NCBI RefSeq assembly: GCF_018252635.1
Contig: NZ_JAGTXM010000001.1
Location: 372,122-436,121 of the forward strand
Source: Citrobacter amalonaticus
GTDB lineage: Bacteria; Pseudomonadota; Gammaproteobacteria; Enterobacterales; Enterobacteriaceae
DNA length: 64,000 nucleotides
Direction of reading: 5' to 3'
In this document: piece by piece, positions 46,787-54,592 of the stretch
Layout: each line of letters starts with the position of its first letter
Numbering within the stretch: position 1 is the stretch's first letter
Notes under the pieces: model-generated
Seen by the model: only the letters and a program-made list of their open reading frames with translations
The model's database searches: none
What the model was told of the DNA's origin: nothing
Made by a program: the position numbers and the translations under genes

Positions 46787-47656
46787 ATGTTGCACATTAC
46801 CGATACCCATCTTCACCTTTGGGATCTGTCGCGTTTTCGTTTGCCGTGGCTCAGCGCGGTTCCGGTGCTGAACCATGACGTTAGCTGGCAGGATTATCGC
46901 GCGCTGGTCGAGCAGGATACGTGGTGCATCGATCGTGCGCTGTATGTTGAAGTTGACGTTGCGCCTGAGCAGCGCGGGTTGGAAAGCCATTTTTTGCACG
47001 AGCTATGCGCAGATCCGACGAATTTTGTTGAAGGTGGCATTGTCTCGCTCGACCTGCAACAGTCCGGGGCGGTAGCGCGCTGGCTGGATAGCGATGCATA
47101 TCACCCGGCGGTGAAGGGCGTACGCCACGTACTGCACGTTGCCAGCCAACCGCCCGGAGCCTGCCTGACCTCTGACTTTATCGATAATGTCAATGCGCTG
47201 GGTAACGTGGGACTCTGTTTTGAAGTATGCCTGCGTAATGAAGATCTGGCGGATGCCGTGGTGCTGGCTGAACGGACTTCAACAACTCTGGTTTTAAATC
47301 ATATGGGTAATGTTGATAGCGTTCGCCTTGCGGAAGATGCCAGCTATGCGGCGAACTGGCGGCGAAATTTGCAAGCGTTGGCGCTGCAGCGGCATGTCTG
47401 GTGCAAAGTTTCCGGCGTCAATATTCCTGCGGGTAGTGATTGCAATGGTGTTCGCCCGGTTGTGGAGCAGTGTCTTGAGATGTTCACCGCCGACAGGGTC
47501 GTTTTCGCCAGTAATTTTCCGGTCTGTTCGCTGAATACAGGGCTCGTCCCATGGGTCAACACACTTATACGCATTACTGATGCGCAGGGAAGCGCCTGGC
47601 AAACGCGTTTTTTTAGCCACAATGCGCAACAACTCTATCGGTTAAGGGAAGCATGA
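46787..47656 (+). CDS. Amidohydrolase-2 family sugar lactonase
   Basis: A 289-residue TIM-barrel hydrolase of the group with L-fuconolactonase, L-rhamnonolactonase and pyrone-dicarboxylate lactonase. The metal motif HLH is at residues 8-10 (TDTHLHLWD), with GVRHVLHVA, LNHMGN and FASNFPVCS as the later conserved strands. It should open the sugar lactone made by the preceding dehydrogenase. It lies 19 bp downstream of that gene, with a GGGAGG ribosome site. Confidence 0.85.
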   Translation: MLHITDTHLHLWDLSRFRLPWLSAVPVLNHDVSWQDYRALVEQDTWCIDRALYVEVDVAPEQRGLESHFLHELCADPTNFVEGGIVSLDLQQSGAVARWLDSDAYHPAVKGVRHVLHVASQPPGACLTSDFIDNVNALGNVGLCFEVCLRNEDLADAVVLAERTSTTLVLNHMGNVDSVRLAEDASYAANWRRNLQALALQRHVWCKVSGVNIPAGSDCNGVRPVVEQCLEMFTADRVVFASNFPVCSLNTGLVPWVNTLIRITDAQGSAWQTRFFSHNAQQLYRLREA

Positions 47657-47704
47657 CGCGAGGGTGTTTTTAACCGATATCTTTTAGAACATCAGGAGTG
47701 ACAC

Positions 47705-48607
47705 ATGAGTACTACATTTAGCGGCATTATCCCTCCGGTTCCGACGTTGTTTGATGAGCACGAGCAGTTAGATCGGCTGGCTATGTCGAGGCTGATTGAT
47801 CATCTGATTGCCAGCGACGTAGATGGTCTTTTCTTTCTCGGTAGCGCTGGCGAATTCGCGCATATGTCGGACAGCTTGCGCCAGGAAGTGATGCAGTTCT
47901 GTATTGAGTATGTCGCAGGCCGTAAGCCAGTGCTGGTTGGTATCTCTTGCCCGGGCACACAGGCGACAATTGAGTTTGGCCGTAAAGCGCTGGAGGCGGG
48001 AACGGATGGCGTTGTGGTTATCAATCCATGGTACAACCCGCTGGCCGAAGAGTACTTGTTCGAGCATTTCCGCTATATTGCTGAACAACTGCCGTTGCCC
48101 ATCATACTGTATAACTTTCCGGCGCTGACCGGTCAGGCGATACCCGTCTCCTGTATCCAGCGACTGGCTATGGCATGCCCGAATATCGTAGGACTGAAGG
48201 ACACCGTTGATACGCTAAATCATATTCGCGAGGTTATTCATGCCGTTAAGCCAATGCGGCCCGATTTTGCTGTGTTCTCCGGTTACGATGAATATCTGTT
48301 CGGTACCTTAATTTTAGGCGGCGACGGCGCGATCCCTGCAAGCGCTAACTTTGCTCCGGAACTGACCTGCGGTATTTATCAGCACTGGCGAAATGGGGAA
48401 CTGAGTGAAGCCGTCGCTTTGCAGCAGCGGCTTTCCTGGATCCCTCCGCTCTATGGCCTGGATGTGCCGTTTTATAATGTCATTAAATATGCGTTGCAGC
48501 TGACAGGTCTCGATGTACCGGTTAATTCATTGCGCCCAACCGGACCATTAACGGAAGAACGGAAAATTAAAGTTCGTGAGGTGCTAAAGCAAAGCGCCAT
48601 TATCTAA
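47705..48607 (+). CDS. DapA-family aldolase for a 2-keto-3-deoxy sugar acid
   Basis: A 300-residue class I aldolase of the DapA/NanA group. The Schiff-base lysine is Lys165 (IVGLKDT) and the conserved tyrosine Tyr136 (ILYNFPA). The usual GTTGE motif is GSAGE (46-50), so it is not the lysine-pathway DapA. In this operon it should split 2-keto-3-deoxy-fuconate (or -rhamnonate) to pyruvate and lactaldehyde, the lactaldehyde being substrate for the FucO-like enzyme downstream. Confidence 0.86.
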   Translation: MSTTFSGIIPPVPTLFDEHEQLDRLAMSRLIDHLIASDVDGLFFLGSAGEFAHMSDSLRQEVMQFCIEYVAGRKPVLVGISCPGTQATIEFGRKALEAGTDGVVVINPWYNPLAEEYLFEHFRYIAEQLPLPIILYNFPALTGQAIPVSCIQRLAMACPNIVGLKDTVDTLNHIREVIHAVKPMRPDFAVFSGYDEYLFGTLILGGDGAIPASANFAPELTCGIYQHWRNGELSEAVALQQRLSWIPPLYGLDVPFYNVIKYALQLTGLDVPVNSLRPTGPLTEERKIKVREVLKQSAII

Positions 48608-48629
48608 TAAATTTATGAGGGTTAATATA

Positions 48630-48959
48630 ATGACTATCCAACGGTTCGGTGGTGTAATTCAGGTTAAACCAGAAAAATATGCCTATTATGCACAGCTACA
48701 TGCTAATCCGTGGCCGGAAGTGAACGCCATGATTAAAGCCTGCAATATCTCTAACTACTCAATTTACCTTAAGGATGGCTGGCTATTTAGCTATTACGAA
48801 TATCACGGCGATGATTATCAAAAAGATATGGCGAAGATGGCCGCAGATCCAGTTACCCAGCGTTGGTGGGATGAGTGTATTCCCTGCCTGACGCCCCTTG
48901 ATAGCCGAAAAGATGGGGAGCTGTGGGCATCAATGGAAGAGGTTTATCACCTGGAGTAA
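48630..48959 (+). CDS. L-rhamnose/L-fucose mutarotase-like protein
   Basis: A small dimeric ferredoxin-like protein of 109 residues, with QRFGGVIQVKPEKYAYYAQL and the NYSIYLKDGWLFSYYEYHG pattern of RhaU/FucU-like mutarotases. It speeds anomer exchange of a free sugar, which implies that the pathway begins with a free deoxyhexose. The ATG at 48630, with GAGGG about 9 bp upstream, gives the family N-terminus; an ATG five codons earlier is not needed. Confidence 0.85.
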   Translation: MTIQRFGGVIQVKPEKYAYYAQLHANPWPEVNAMIKACNISNYSIYLKDGWLFSYYEYHGDDYQKDMAKMAADPVTQRWWDECIPCLTPLDSRKDGELWASMEEVYHLE

Positions 48960-48980
48960 CCGATTGTCGAGGTAAAAATT

Positions 48981-49433
48981 ATGTTTATCGATAAATATTT
49001 CGAAGATTTCTCCCTGTCTGAGTGTCGGACAACAACGGGGCGTACCATCACTGAAAGCGATATTGTTATTCATGCCGGGCAGACCGGTGACTTTTATCCT
49101 CATCATATGGATGCTGAGTGGTGTAAAACTCAGCCTTTTGGCCAGCGTATTGCCCACGGAACGTTAACGTTTGCCATCGCCGTTGGGATGACGGCCGGAG
49201 TCATTAATTCTAAAGCCATGACTTATGGCTATGAGAAATTACGTTTTCCGCACCCGGTTTTTATTGGCGATACCCTGCGAGTAAATATATCTATTAGCGA
49301 AAAACGCGATCACCCGCGTAATGCAAAATATGGCTTTGTGACGGAAAAGCTCGAGGTCGTTAATCAACGCGATGAGTGCGTGATGGCGACGCAGCATGTG
49401 CTGCTGGTAGAAAAACGGGATTTTACGAATTAA
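48981..49433 (+). CDS. MaoC-type (R)-hydratase/dehydratase
   Basis: A 150-residue hot-dog protein of the MaoC family. The hydratase-2 active site is readable in [17 protein letters not shown], with the dyad Asp37 and His42; the usual Asn of the motif is replaced by Tyr39. [20 protein letters not shown] follows. Family members hydrate or dehydrate CoA thioesters, so it makes sense only if a pathway intermediate is CoA-bound, as the two CoA-transferases in the divergent operon suggest. It could be the missing dehydratase of the pathway (inference). Confidence 0.85.
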   Translation: MFIDKYFEDFSLSECRTTTGRTITESDIVIHAGQTGDFYPHHMDAEWCKTQPFGQRIAHGTLTFAIAVGMTAGVINSKAMTYGYEKLRFPHPVFIGDTLRVNISISEKRDHPRNAKYGFVTEKLEVVNQRDECVMATQHVLLVEKRDFTN

Positions 49434-49450
49434 ATCAAAAGGAGTGAATC

Positions 49451-50602
49451 ATGACCTGGAGAATGATACTTAATGAAACTGCCTGGTTTGGCGCCGGGGC
49501 GATTAACCATATCGTTGATGAAGTCAAACGCAGAGGATACAAAAAAGGGCTGGTGGTGACGGATCGGGTACTGGTGGAGTGTGGTGCGGTGGATAAAGTC
49601 ACCTCTCTGCTGACGTACGCTGGGCTGGAGTTTGACGTTTTCGCCGACGTTCTGCCTAACCCGACTATTGCCATGGTACAGAAGGGGGTTGAGGTATTTA
49701 AACGCGCTTCGGCTGACTACCTGGTCGCCATTGGCGGCGGATCTCCACAGGATACCTGCAAAGCCATCGGGATTATTATTAATAACCCGGAATTTGCCGA
49801 TGTTCGCAGCCTGGAAGGATTTGCCGCCACCCGGAAGCCCAGTGTTCCGATTATCGCTGTGCCAACCACTGCGGGTACCGCTGCGGAAGTGACTATCAAC
49901 TATGTCATCACCGATGAAGAGAAGCGGCGGAAATTTGTTTGTATCGATCCGCATGACATTCCGCTGGTTTCGATCATTGATTCCGACATGATGGCCACCA
50001 TGCCGCCAGCCTTAAAAGCCGCCACCGGGATAGACGCGTTGACACATGCGATTGAGGGATTCACGACCCGAGGGGCATGGGAGATGACGGATATGCTGCA
50101 TCTGAAAGCGATATCGTTGATTTCCCGTAGCCTGGTCGATTCCGTGGCCGGTAAATCTGAAGGAGGCGAGGGGATGGCGCTGGCGCAGTATATTGCCGGG
50201 ATGGGCTTTTCTAACGTGGGGTTAGGTCTGGTTCATGGGATGGCACATCCATTGGGGGCGTTCTATAACATGCCCCACGGTGTTGCCAACGCCATTCTGC
50301 TGCCGCATGTCATGGAATGGAATGCCGACTATACCGGGGAGAAATATCGCGACATAGCCCATGCGATGGGAGTAGAAAATGCGCATAGCGTGAACCTTGC
50401 TGATGCCCGTAGGCTAGCTGTTGATGCTGTGCGCGCATTGTGTCGTGAGGTAGGCATTCCTCAAGGGCTTACGCTCGCGGGCGCAAGCAAGGAGGATATT
50501 CCTCAGCTGGCGCAGGCGGCTCTGGACGATGTTTGTACGGGCGGCAACCCACGAACGGCCTCTTTAGAAGAAATTAAAGCGCTCTATGAACTGGCGATGT
50601 GA
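49451..50602 (+). CDS. FucO-like iron alcohol dehydrogenase (lactaldehyde reductase)
   Basis: The 383 residues match FucO (lactaldehyde:propanediol oxidoreductase) in length and motif. The iron ligands are Asp195, His199, His262 and His276, and the cofactor motif is GGGSPQD at 95-101. It should reduce L-lactaldehyde to 1,2-propanediol, as in fucose and rhamnose use. It is the last gene of the rightward operon. It is not the chromosomal fucO, because no other fuc gene is adjacent. Confidence 0.88.
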   Translation: MTWRMILNETAWFGAGAINHIVDEVKRRGYKKGLVVTDRVLVECGAVDKVTSLLTYAGLEFDVFADVLPNPTIAMVQKGVEVFKRASADYLVAIGGGSPQDTCKAIGIIINNPEFADVRSLEGFAATRKPSVPIIAVPTTAGTAAEVTINYVITDEEKRRKFVCIDPHDIPLVSIIDSDMMATMPPALKAATGIDALTHAIEGFTTRGAWEMTDMLHLKAISLISRSLVDSVAGKSEGGEGMALAQYIAGMGFSNVGLGLVHGMAHPLGAFYNMPHGVANAILLPHVMEWNADYTGEKYRDIAHAMGVENAHSVNLADARRLAVDAVRALCREVGIPQGLTLAGASKEDIPQLAQAALDDVCTGGNPRTASLEEIKALYELAM

Positions 50603-51315
50603 CAGTTTTCGGAAATTTGGCATCGTACTAGAGATAGAATAATGTATGTTCTTATAGAACAGCTATGAGAATGTATACGAGTTAAGGTACCTCTGGTTTT
50701 TGTAAATAATTCAGAGGTACCTGTGAAGCCTGTTTTGATATACAAGATAAATAGTGATTTAATTTCATGTTAAAGCCGCCTTGGGGATTTTCCTTGTGAT
50801 GGGAAATATCCTAAATAATATCTTTTTTTGACTGTTCAAGCTGGTTTTCTAATTAATTTCAATCTAAACAAAGGATAAATGAGCTTATTTAAACGATGCT
50901 GTCAGATATGTGATATGTGACTATATTGTTGTTTCGTGTTTGTCTTTTGTATTGCTACGCTCTCACTGGTTATATGTTAAACATTATGATTATAAAGTAA
51001 TTGTCATCTTTTCTGTTAACAATATGATCTGATTTAACGATAGAAAAACGAACGATGATAGGTGTCACATATCATGTGGTGCAGAATTGATCAGTTATAT
51101 CTTTTTGCGGAAATTTTATAATTACATGTATATTCTAAATCGACGGTATGGCTACGGTTCCATTTTCTTTTAGTGAAAAATCTATTTTGAAAGAGTAAGT
51201 TTACCGTTTTTTTATTTTCTATTTCCTCCTTATATTGTTCAAAGAGGGGTGCGCAGGTGTTTAACGTGTGCACGGTTTTTTTTATGGTCTTAATTTTATA
51301 AATGGAGTTTTATCC
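50603..51315. other. 713-bp AT-rich gap
   Basis: No gene is seen. The stretch begins with a GTTCT/AGAAC palindrome (50648-50660) and an 11-bp inverted repeat AGGTACCTCTG (50685-50695) / CAGAGGTACCT (50712-50722), which could end the operon. The rest is very AT-rich, as often found upstream of fimbrial genes. Confidence 0.6.
50685..50722 (+). terminator. Inverted repeat after the FucO-like gene
   Basis: Perfect 11-bp arms AGGTACCTCTG and CAGAGGTACCT with a 16-nt T/A-rich loop, 83 bp past the operon. It is a likely termination or RNA-stabilising hairpin, without a T-tract. Confidence 0.5.
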
Positions 51316-51717
51316 ATGCAGATGAAATATGTCTCATTATCTGCCTGTTTTGGTATGGCGCTGTTATCCATACCGGCAATAGCGTCAGATACCGGAACCA
51401 TCACTTTCACGGGTTCCATTGTTGGTACCACATGTAATGTGAATATTGGTGGCGTAGGAAAGAATGCTGATGTTTCTCTACGTTCCGGGAATGCCACTGC
51501 TCTGGTTGCTCCAGGGTCAACCGATGGTGATACCCGTTTTTCACTGCAGTTGAGTGGCTGCGCAGGAGGGGCACCGGAAGCCACCGCGGCGAAGGCCTTT
51601 TTCCAGCCCGGGAGTACCGTTACGGCGGACGGGCGTTTGATGAACACTGCGGTTACAGATGCGGCAACAAAACTCACTGAGCAGAAGGTCCGCTCTGAGC
51701 GAAGAACGGAAGTTTAA
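51316..51717 (+). pseudogene. Truncated type 1-like fimbrial subunit
   Basis: The 133 residues start with a signal peptide (MQMKYVSLSACFGMALLSIP, then AIAS) and the fimbrial N-terminal strand TGTITFTGSIVGTTCNVN with its disulfide cysteine and a second Cys in QLSGCAGG. Fimbrial subunits normally run to about 180 residues. This one is cut near residue 123, where its 3' end is replaced by part of a dispersed repeat (51675-51714), giving a tail VRSERRTEV. The C-terminal donor groove strand is lost. No chaperone or usher genes are nearby. Confidence 0.8.
51675..51714 (+). repeat. Partial copy of the dispersed repeat (copy 1)
   Basis: CACTGAGCAGAAGGTCCGCT and the following CTGAGCGAAGAACGGAAGT match the right half of the repeat copies at 53262-53333 and 54333-54404. 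The copy overlaps the end of the truncated fimbrial gene. Confidence 0.7.
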
Positions 51718-51872
51718 ATTTCGTTATAAATTGACATACCTAGTGTGAAAAAAGTAATAAAGATGCAACTAAACGATTGTGCTCACATCTAGATTCAAAA
51801 AATGAAGAGATATCTCAAGATGTGGAGTCGTGTTGCCGATATACATTAGTCAATAAGCTATGGGAGCTAAGC

Positions 51873-52505
51873 ATGTTAAGAAACATGACTGACTTAGAAC
51901 AAATAACCGCACTATTGTTAGTCGAAGCCGGTGAGTGTGCACGCTGGGAATACTCTGCTTCACTTCATTGCCCTAAAGGTCCGCTACTCGAATTCAGTAC
52001 AGAAAAACTAGAGAACCGAGCAAATCCCTCTTCAGCATTGCTGGACTCAATCAGTAATCGGCCTAACTTTGTTTTGCATCATAACCACCTGAGCGGGGAG
52101 TCCTTGAGCTTCGCTGATTGGCGAGGAGCATCCGTTTACTTCAATGAGATATACGCACACTGCAATGATGGAACCTCGTATTATGGTAGAGTGTTAAATA
52201 AAGAGAAAGTGTTGTCAGTAATACAAAATAAAAAAGACTTCATAGAGATGAATGCTGAGAACCATCTCTTTAATTATACAAACAACATTCAACTTGATGC
52301 TTTTTTTAGAAAAGAAGTAATTTGTAGGGCTTTGAAAATCAGAGGGTACGTAGAGTATGGGTATTTATGGGGGGCGAAACAGGTTAACCATCAAGCTATT
52401 TTGACAATGAATATCCCTGGTATCCAAAGCATAGGGCAATTGGGAACTGCCTATGAGCGATGGATTCAATCTGCAGCCCTTGATTTATCAAAAGATAACT
52501 GGTGA
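51873..52505 (+). CDS. Unknown protein with a JAMM/RadC-like metal motif
   Basis: No family is recognised for this 210-residue protein. It contains HHNHLSGESLSFADW at residues 69-83, close to the RadC/JAMM pattern HNHPSG...PSxxD but one residue shorter between the second His and the Ser. A JAB/MPN-type metalloprotease-like fold is possible. The ATG at 51873 with GGGAG seven bases upstream is preferred; a TTG at 51777 would add 32 residues. Codon use is AT-rich and unlike the sugar operons to its left. It follows the truncated fimbrial gene and the repeat. Confidence 0.6.
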   Translation: MLRNMTDLEQITALLLVEAGECARWEYSASLHCPKGPLLEFSTEKLENRANPSSALLDSISNRPNFVLHHNHLSGESLSFADWRGASVYFNEIYAHCNDGTSYYGRVLNKEKVLSVIQNKKDFIEMNAENHLFNYTNNIQLDAFFRKEVICRALKIRGYVEYGYLWGAKQVNHQAILTMNIPGIQSIGQLGTAYERWIQSAALDLSKDNW

Positions 52506-52620
52506 CCAGTCCTGCTAAGGGGATAGCCTGATGTTATTAAATTCCGCTTGTGACATACAGTGAGCAGAGTTAGGATAGGACTGAAAATGCTGCGAATTTG
52601 GTTGCGCTCCACTACCGGAG

Positions 52621-52635
52621 CAGAGTTCAACTCTG
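52621..52635. promoter_or_regulatory. 15-bp palindrome upstream of the HEPN-like gene
   Basis: CAGAGTTCAACTCTG has perfect 7-bp arms around one base, 36 bp before the start at 52671, and is preceded by a GCTCC/GGAGC hairpin (52606-52621). It could be an operator for self-control of the small downstream gene. Confidence 0.4.
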
Positions 52636-52670
52636 ATATTATCACCTACTTTCATGAGGGTTAAATTATC

Positions 52671-53114
52671 ATGTATGAAGTTTTTTCGCGCCAATCATTA
52701 CCGTCAAAAAAATATAGAGAACTTGTTGGCACTGCCGTTTGTGTTTTCAACTCCAACAATGGTTTTATCATTGAAAATATTTTAAGGGAAGATGATGATG
52801 AAAGTTACAACTGGTATGCGTTAATAGATAAAACTTCTGGCCAGCTTAAAATCCCTATCAAAGAAACCATTTCAAAAAAATCAGACGATACTATTGCTAC
52901 TCTTTTTGAAGAGCTTGTCATTATCCGCAATAGGATAATGCATAGTTTTCGCATCACCGCTCCGGAAGGTATCTCATCAGATAATGATAACCAGATGTTA
53001 GCAACTAAGTATAAGGATGGAAATCAAGTAATAATAACTGAAGAGTATTTATTAGACTTCATAAAAAAGAATGAAGAGCTATCTTCAAAATTACATGAAT
53101 TTAGAGGTTTCTGA
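52671..53114 (+). CDS. Small protein with HEPN-type RNxxxH motif
   Basis: The 147-residue protein has RNRIMH at residues 86-91, matching the RN-x3-H motif of HEPN ribonucleases, inside a helical segment (LFEELVIIRNRIMHSFRI). HEPN proteins often serve as toxins or anti-phage effectors. The ATG has GAGGGT about 10 bp upstream. It is AT-rich and stands alone, 165 bp after the JAMM-like gene, with no clear partner antitoxin. Only one half of a usual HEPN domain is evident, so the call is tentative. Confidence 0.5.
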   Translation: MYEVFSRQSLPSKKYRELVGTAVCVFNSNNGFIIENILREDDDESYNWYALIDKTSGQLKIPIKETISKKSDDTIATLFEELVIIRNRIMHSFRITAPEGISSDNDNQMLATKYKDGNQVIITEEYLLDFIKKNEELSSKLHEFRGF

Positions 53115-53261
53115 AAAATTAATATTTATCCTTTTTCTTGTATAAAATCTCACTTGTAATAAATAATGGATGAACTCCAGTCAGGGTTTAATCTTTCATA
53201 TTCTATTGGAAATATATCCCATATGACTTGTTTCTCGTAGATGATCTCATCATCACGTTAG

Positions 53262-53333
53262 TAACGTCCGCTCCTGGCACACAGCGGACAAGATAATTGA
53301 GCTGAAGATCCGCTCTGAGCGAAAAGCGGACGT
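53262..53333 (+). repeat. Dispersed repeat of about 72 bp (copy 2)
   Basis: The repeat begins AACGTCCGCTCCTGGCACAC and ends CTGAGCGAAAAGCGGACGT. It contains two palindromic units (GTCCGCT...AGCGGAC and CCGCT...AGCGG). A second full copy is at 54333-54404, a half copy at 51675-51714 and a divergent relative at 55500-55590. It lies in the gap before the racemase gene. Confidence 0.75.
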
Positions 53334-53445
53334 CAAAATGAGAGCGACAGGGAAGTTCTGCCACATTAAACATTAAATCCCTGTTGTGAACCCGATGCCT
53401 GATGTATGTATGATGTATTTTTCCCGTTATCACAGAGAGTGCGTA

Positions 53446-54156
53446 ATGTCTTACAGTCTTGGGGTGTTAGCCGGTATGGGGCCTCGTTCCACCGCGCCTT
53501 TTATCGATATGTTGGTGGATGAGTGCCAAAAGCAATACGGGGCAAGATTCGATATCGACTATCCCAAAATGCATATTATTTCCTTGCCGACTCCTTTTTT
53601 CCCTGACCGGGTAGTTGACGATGCTGCAATGTCCGCGGCATTGCGCGATGGCATTAGCAATCTGGTAAAAGCCGGGGTCAATCTGATCGTGGTTCCCTGC
53701 AATGTGGCACACTGCTACTTTACTGAAATGCAGGAGGCTAGCGCTGGCATTCCTGTCCTGCACATTGCCGACTGCGCGCTTGAACGTCTGCCATCCGAAA
53801 CGGAGAATATCGCCGTGATTGCTACTGAGGCTACGCTTGATGCGGGTTTTTATCAGCAGCGTCTACATCTAATGGGAAAGCGCTGTGTCTCTTCTGACCC
53901 ATTGCGCGCTATCACTACACGCTTGATAGCGCTGATTAAGCAAAACGGATTTACCTATCCTGAAGTGATAACGCAGTGGCGAAACCTGATTTCTCTGGCG
54001 CAGGAAGCTGGCGCCCAGGCGCTGATTATTGCCTGTACGGACATCAGCCCCTTACTTGAAAGCCATCCTCAGCAGCATCTGTCGATTGTTGATACAGCAT
54101 CAAGTTTGGCTGAAGCGGCAATTCGCAGTTTTGCGAAGACGAGGTCAGCTCAGTAG
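53446..54156 (+). CDS. Aspartate/glutamate racemase-family protein
   Basis: A 236-residue racemase-like enzyme beginning MSYSLGVLAGMGPRSTAPFI, with the two active-site cysteines in VVPCNVAHCYF and IIACTDISPLL, as in cofactor-independent Asp/Glu/broad-specificity racemases such as YgeA. Arginine and serine contacts (MGPRST) are also present. The ATG at 53446 with GAGAG upstream gives the family start; the frame is open 20 codons further. It stands alone between two copies of the dispersed repeat, which may have carried it in. Confidence 0.87.
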   Translation: MSYSLGVLAGMGPRSTAPFIDMLVDECQKQYGARFDIDYPKMHIISLPTPFFPDRVVDDAAMSAALRDGISNLVKAGVNLIVVPCNVAHCYFTEMQEASAGIPVLHIADCALERLPSETENIAVIATEATLDAGFYQQRLHLMGKRCVSSDPLRAITTRLIALIKQNGFTYPEVITQWRNLISLAQEAGAQALIIACTDISPLLESHPQQHLSIVDTASSLAEAAIRSFAKTRSAQ

Positions 54157-54592
54157 CTGCATTTACCATAACGATCATTTGCCGCACCGCAGCAGGGGTC
54201 CTCAGCGCGATCCTGCGGTTCCAGCACCTTTCCCCTGTCCGGCCCCTGAAAAATGCCCCTGATGATTTTGACGCGTCTGCATGGCTATGCAGTGAGATCT
54301 GTTCTGCAGGGATAAGTGCGTGCACATGTTGGAAACGTCCGCTTCTGGCACAAAGCGGAAAAGGTCACTGAGCTGAGGGTCTGCTGTGAGCGAGGAGCGG
54401 ACATTGATTTAACTGGATTATAAGGAGCTTCAAATATTACTGGCGCAACTTTCTGGGATGCTTACAGCCATAGTTAGCATTTTAACCAAGGTTCTGGACT
54501 ATGGCTAACCCGTCAGTTAAATTCGTTCCCGACCTGTCGTTCTCTCCCTGGCAGGGGCCGCTTATTTCCGTGTTATGTTTTAAGGATAATTC
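54157..54592. other. 436-bp gap with repeat copy and a long hairpin
   Basis: No intact gene is seen. It contains dispersed repeat copy 3 (54333-54404) and an inverted repeat AGCCATAGT (54466-54474) / ACTATGGCT (54498-54506) with a nested AACC/GGTT stem in the 23-nt loop, about 90 bp before the next gene. Confidence 0.6.
54333..54404 (+). repeat. Dispersed repeat of about 72 bp (copy 3)
   Basis: It begins AACGTCCGCTTCTGGCACAA and ends GTGAGCGAGGAGCGGACAT, aligning end to end with copy 2 with roughly four in five bases alike by eye. Together copies 2 and 3 bracket the racemase gene. Confidence 0.75.

Noticed and set aside
49451-50602. Chromosomal fucO of the standard fucose regulon
   Set aside because: No fucA, fucI, fucK, fucP or fucU is adjacent. 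The gene ends an operon of oxidative-pathway enzymes within the island.
46787-50602. Classical L-rhamnose or L-fucose kinase-aldolase pathway
   Set aside because: No isomerase or sugar kinase is present; the dehydrogenase, lactonase and DapA-type aldolase indicate the non-phosphorylative route.
54157-54325. Minus-strand frame ending in DPCCGAANDRYGK, like a SEC-C tail
   Set aside because: Too short, frame-broken and ambiguous to call a relic of a named family.
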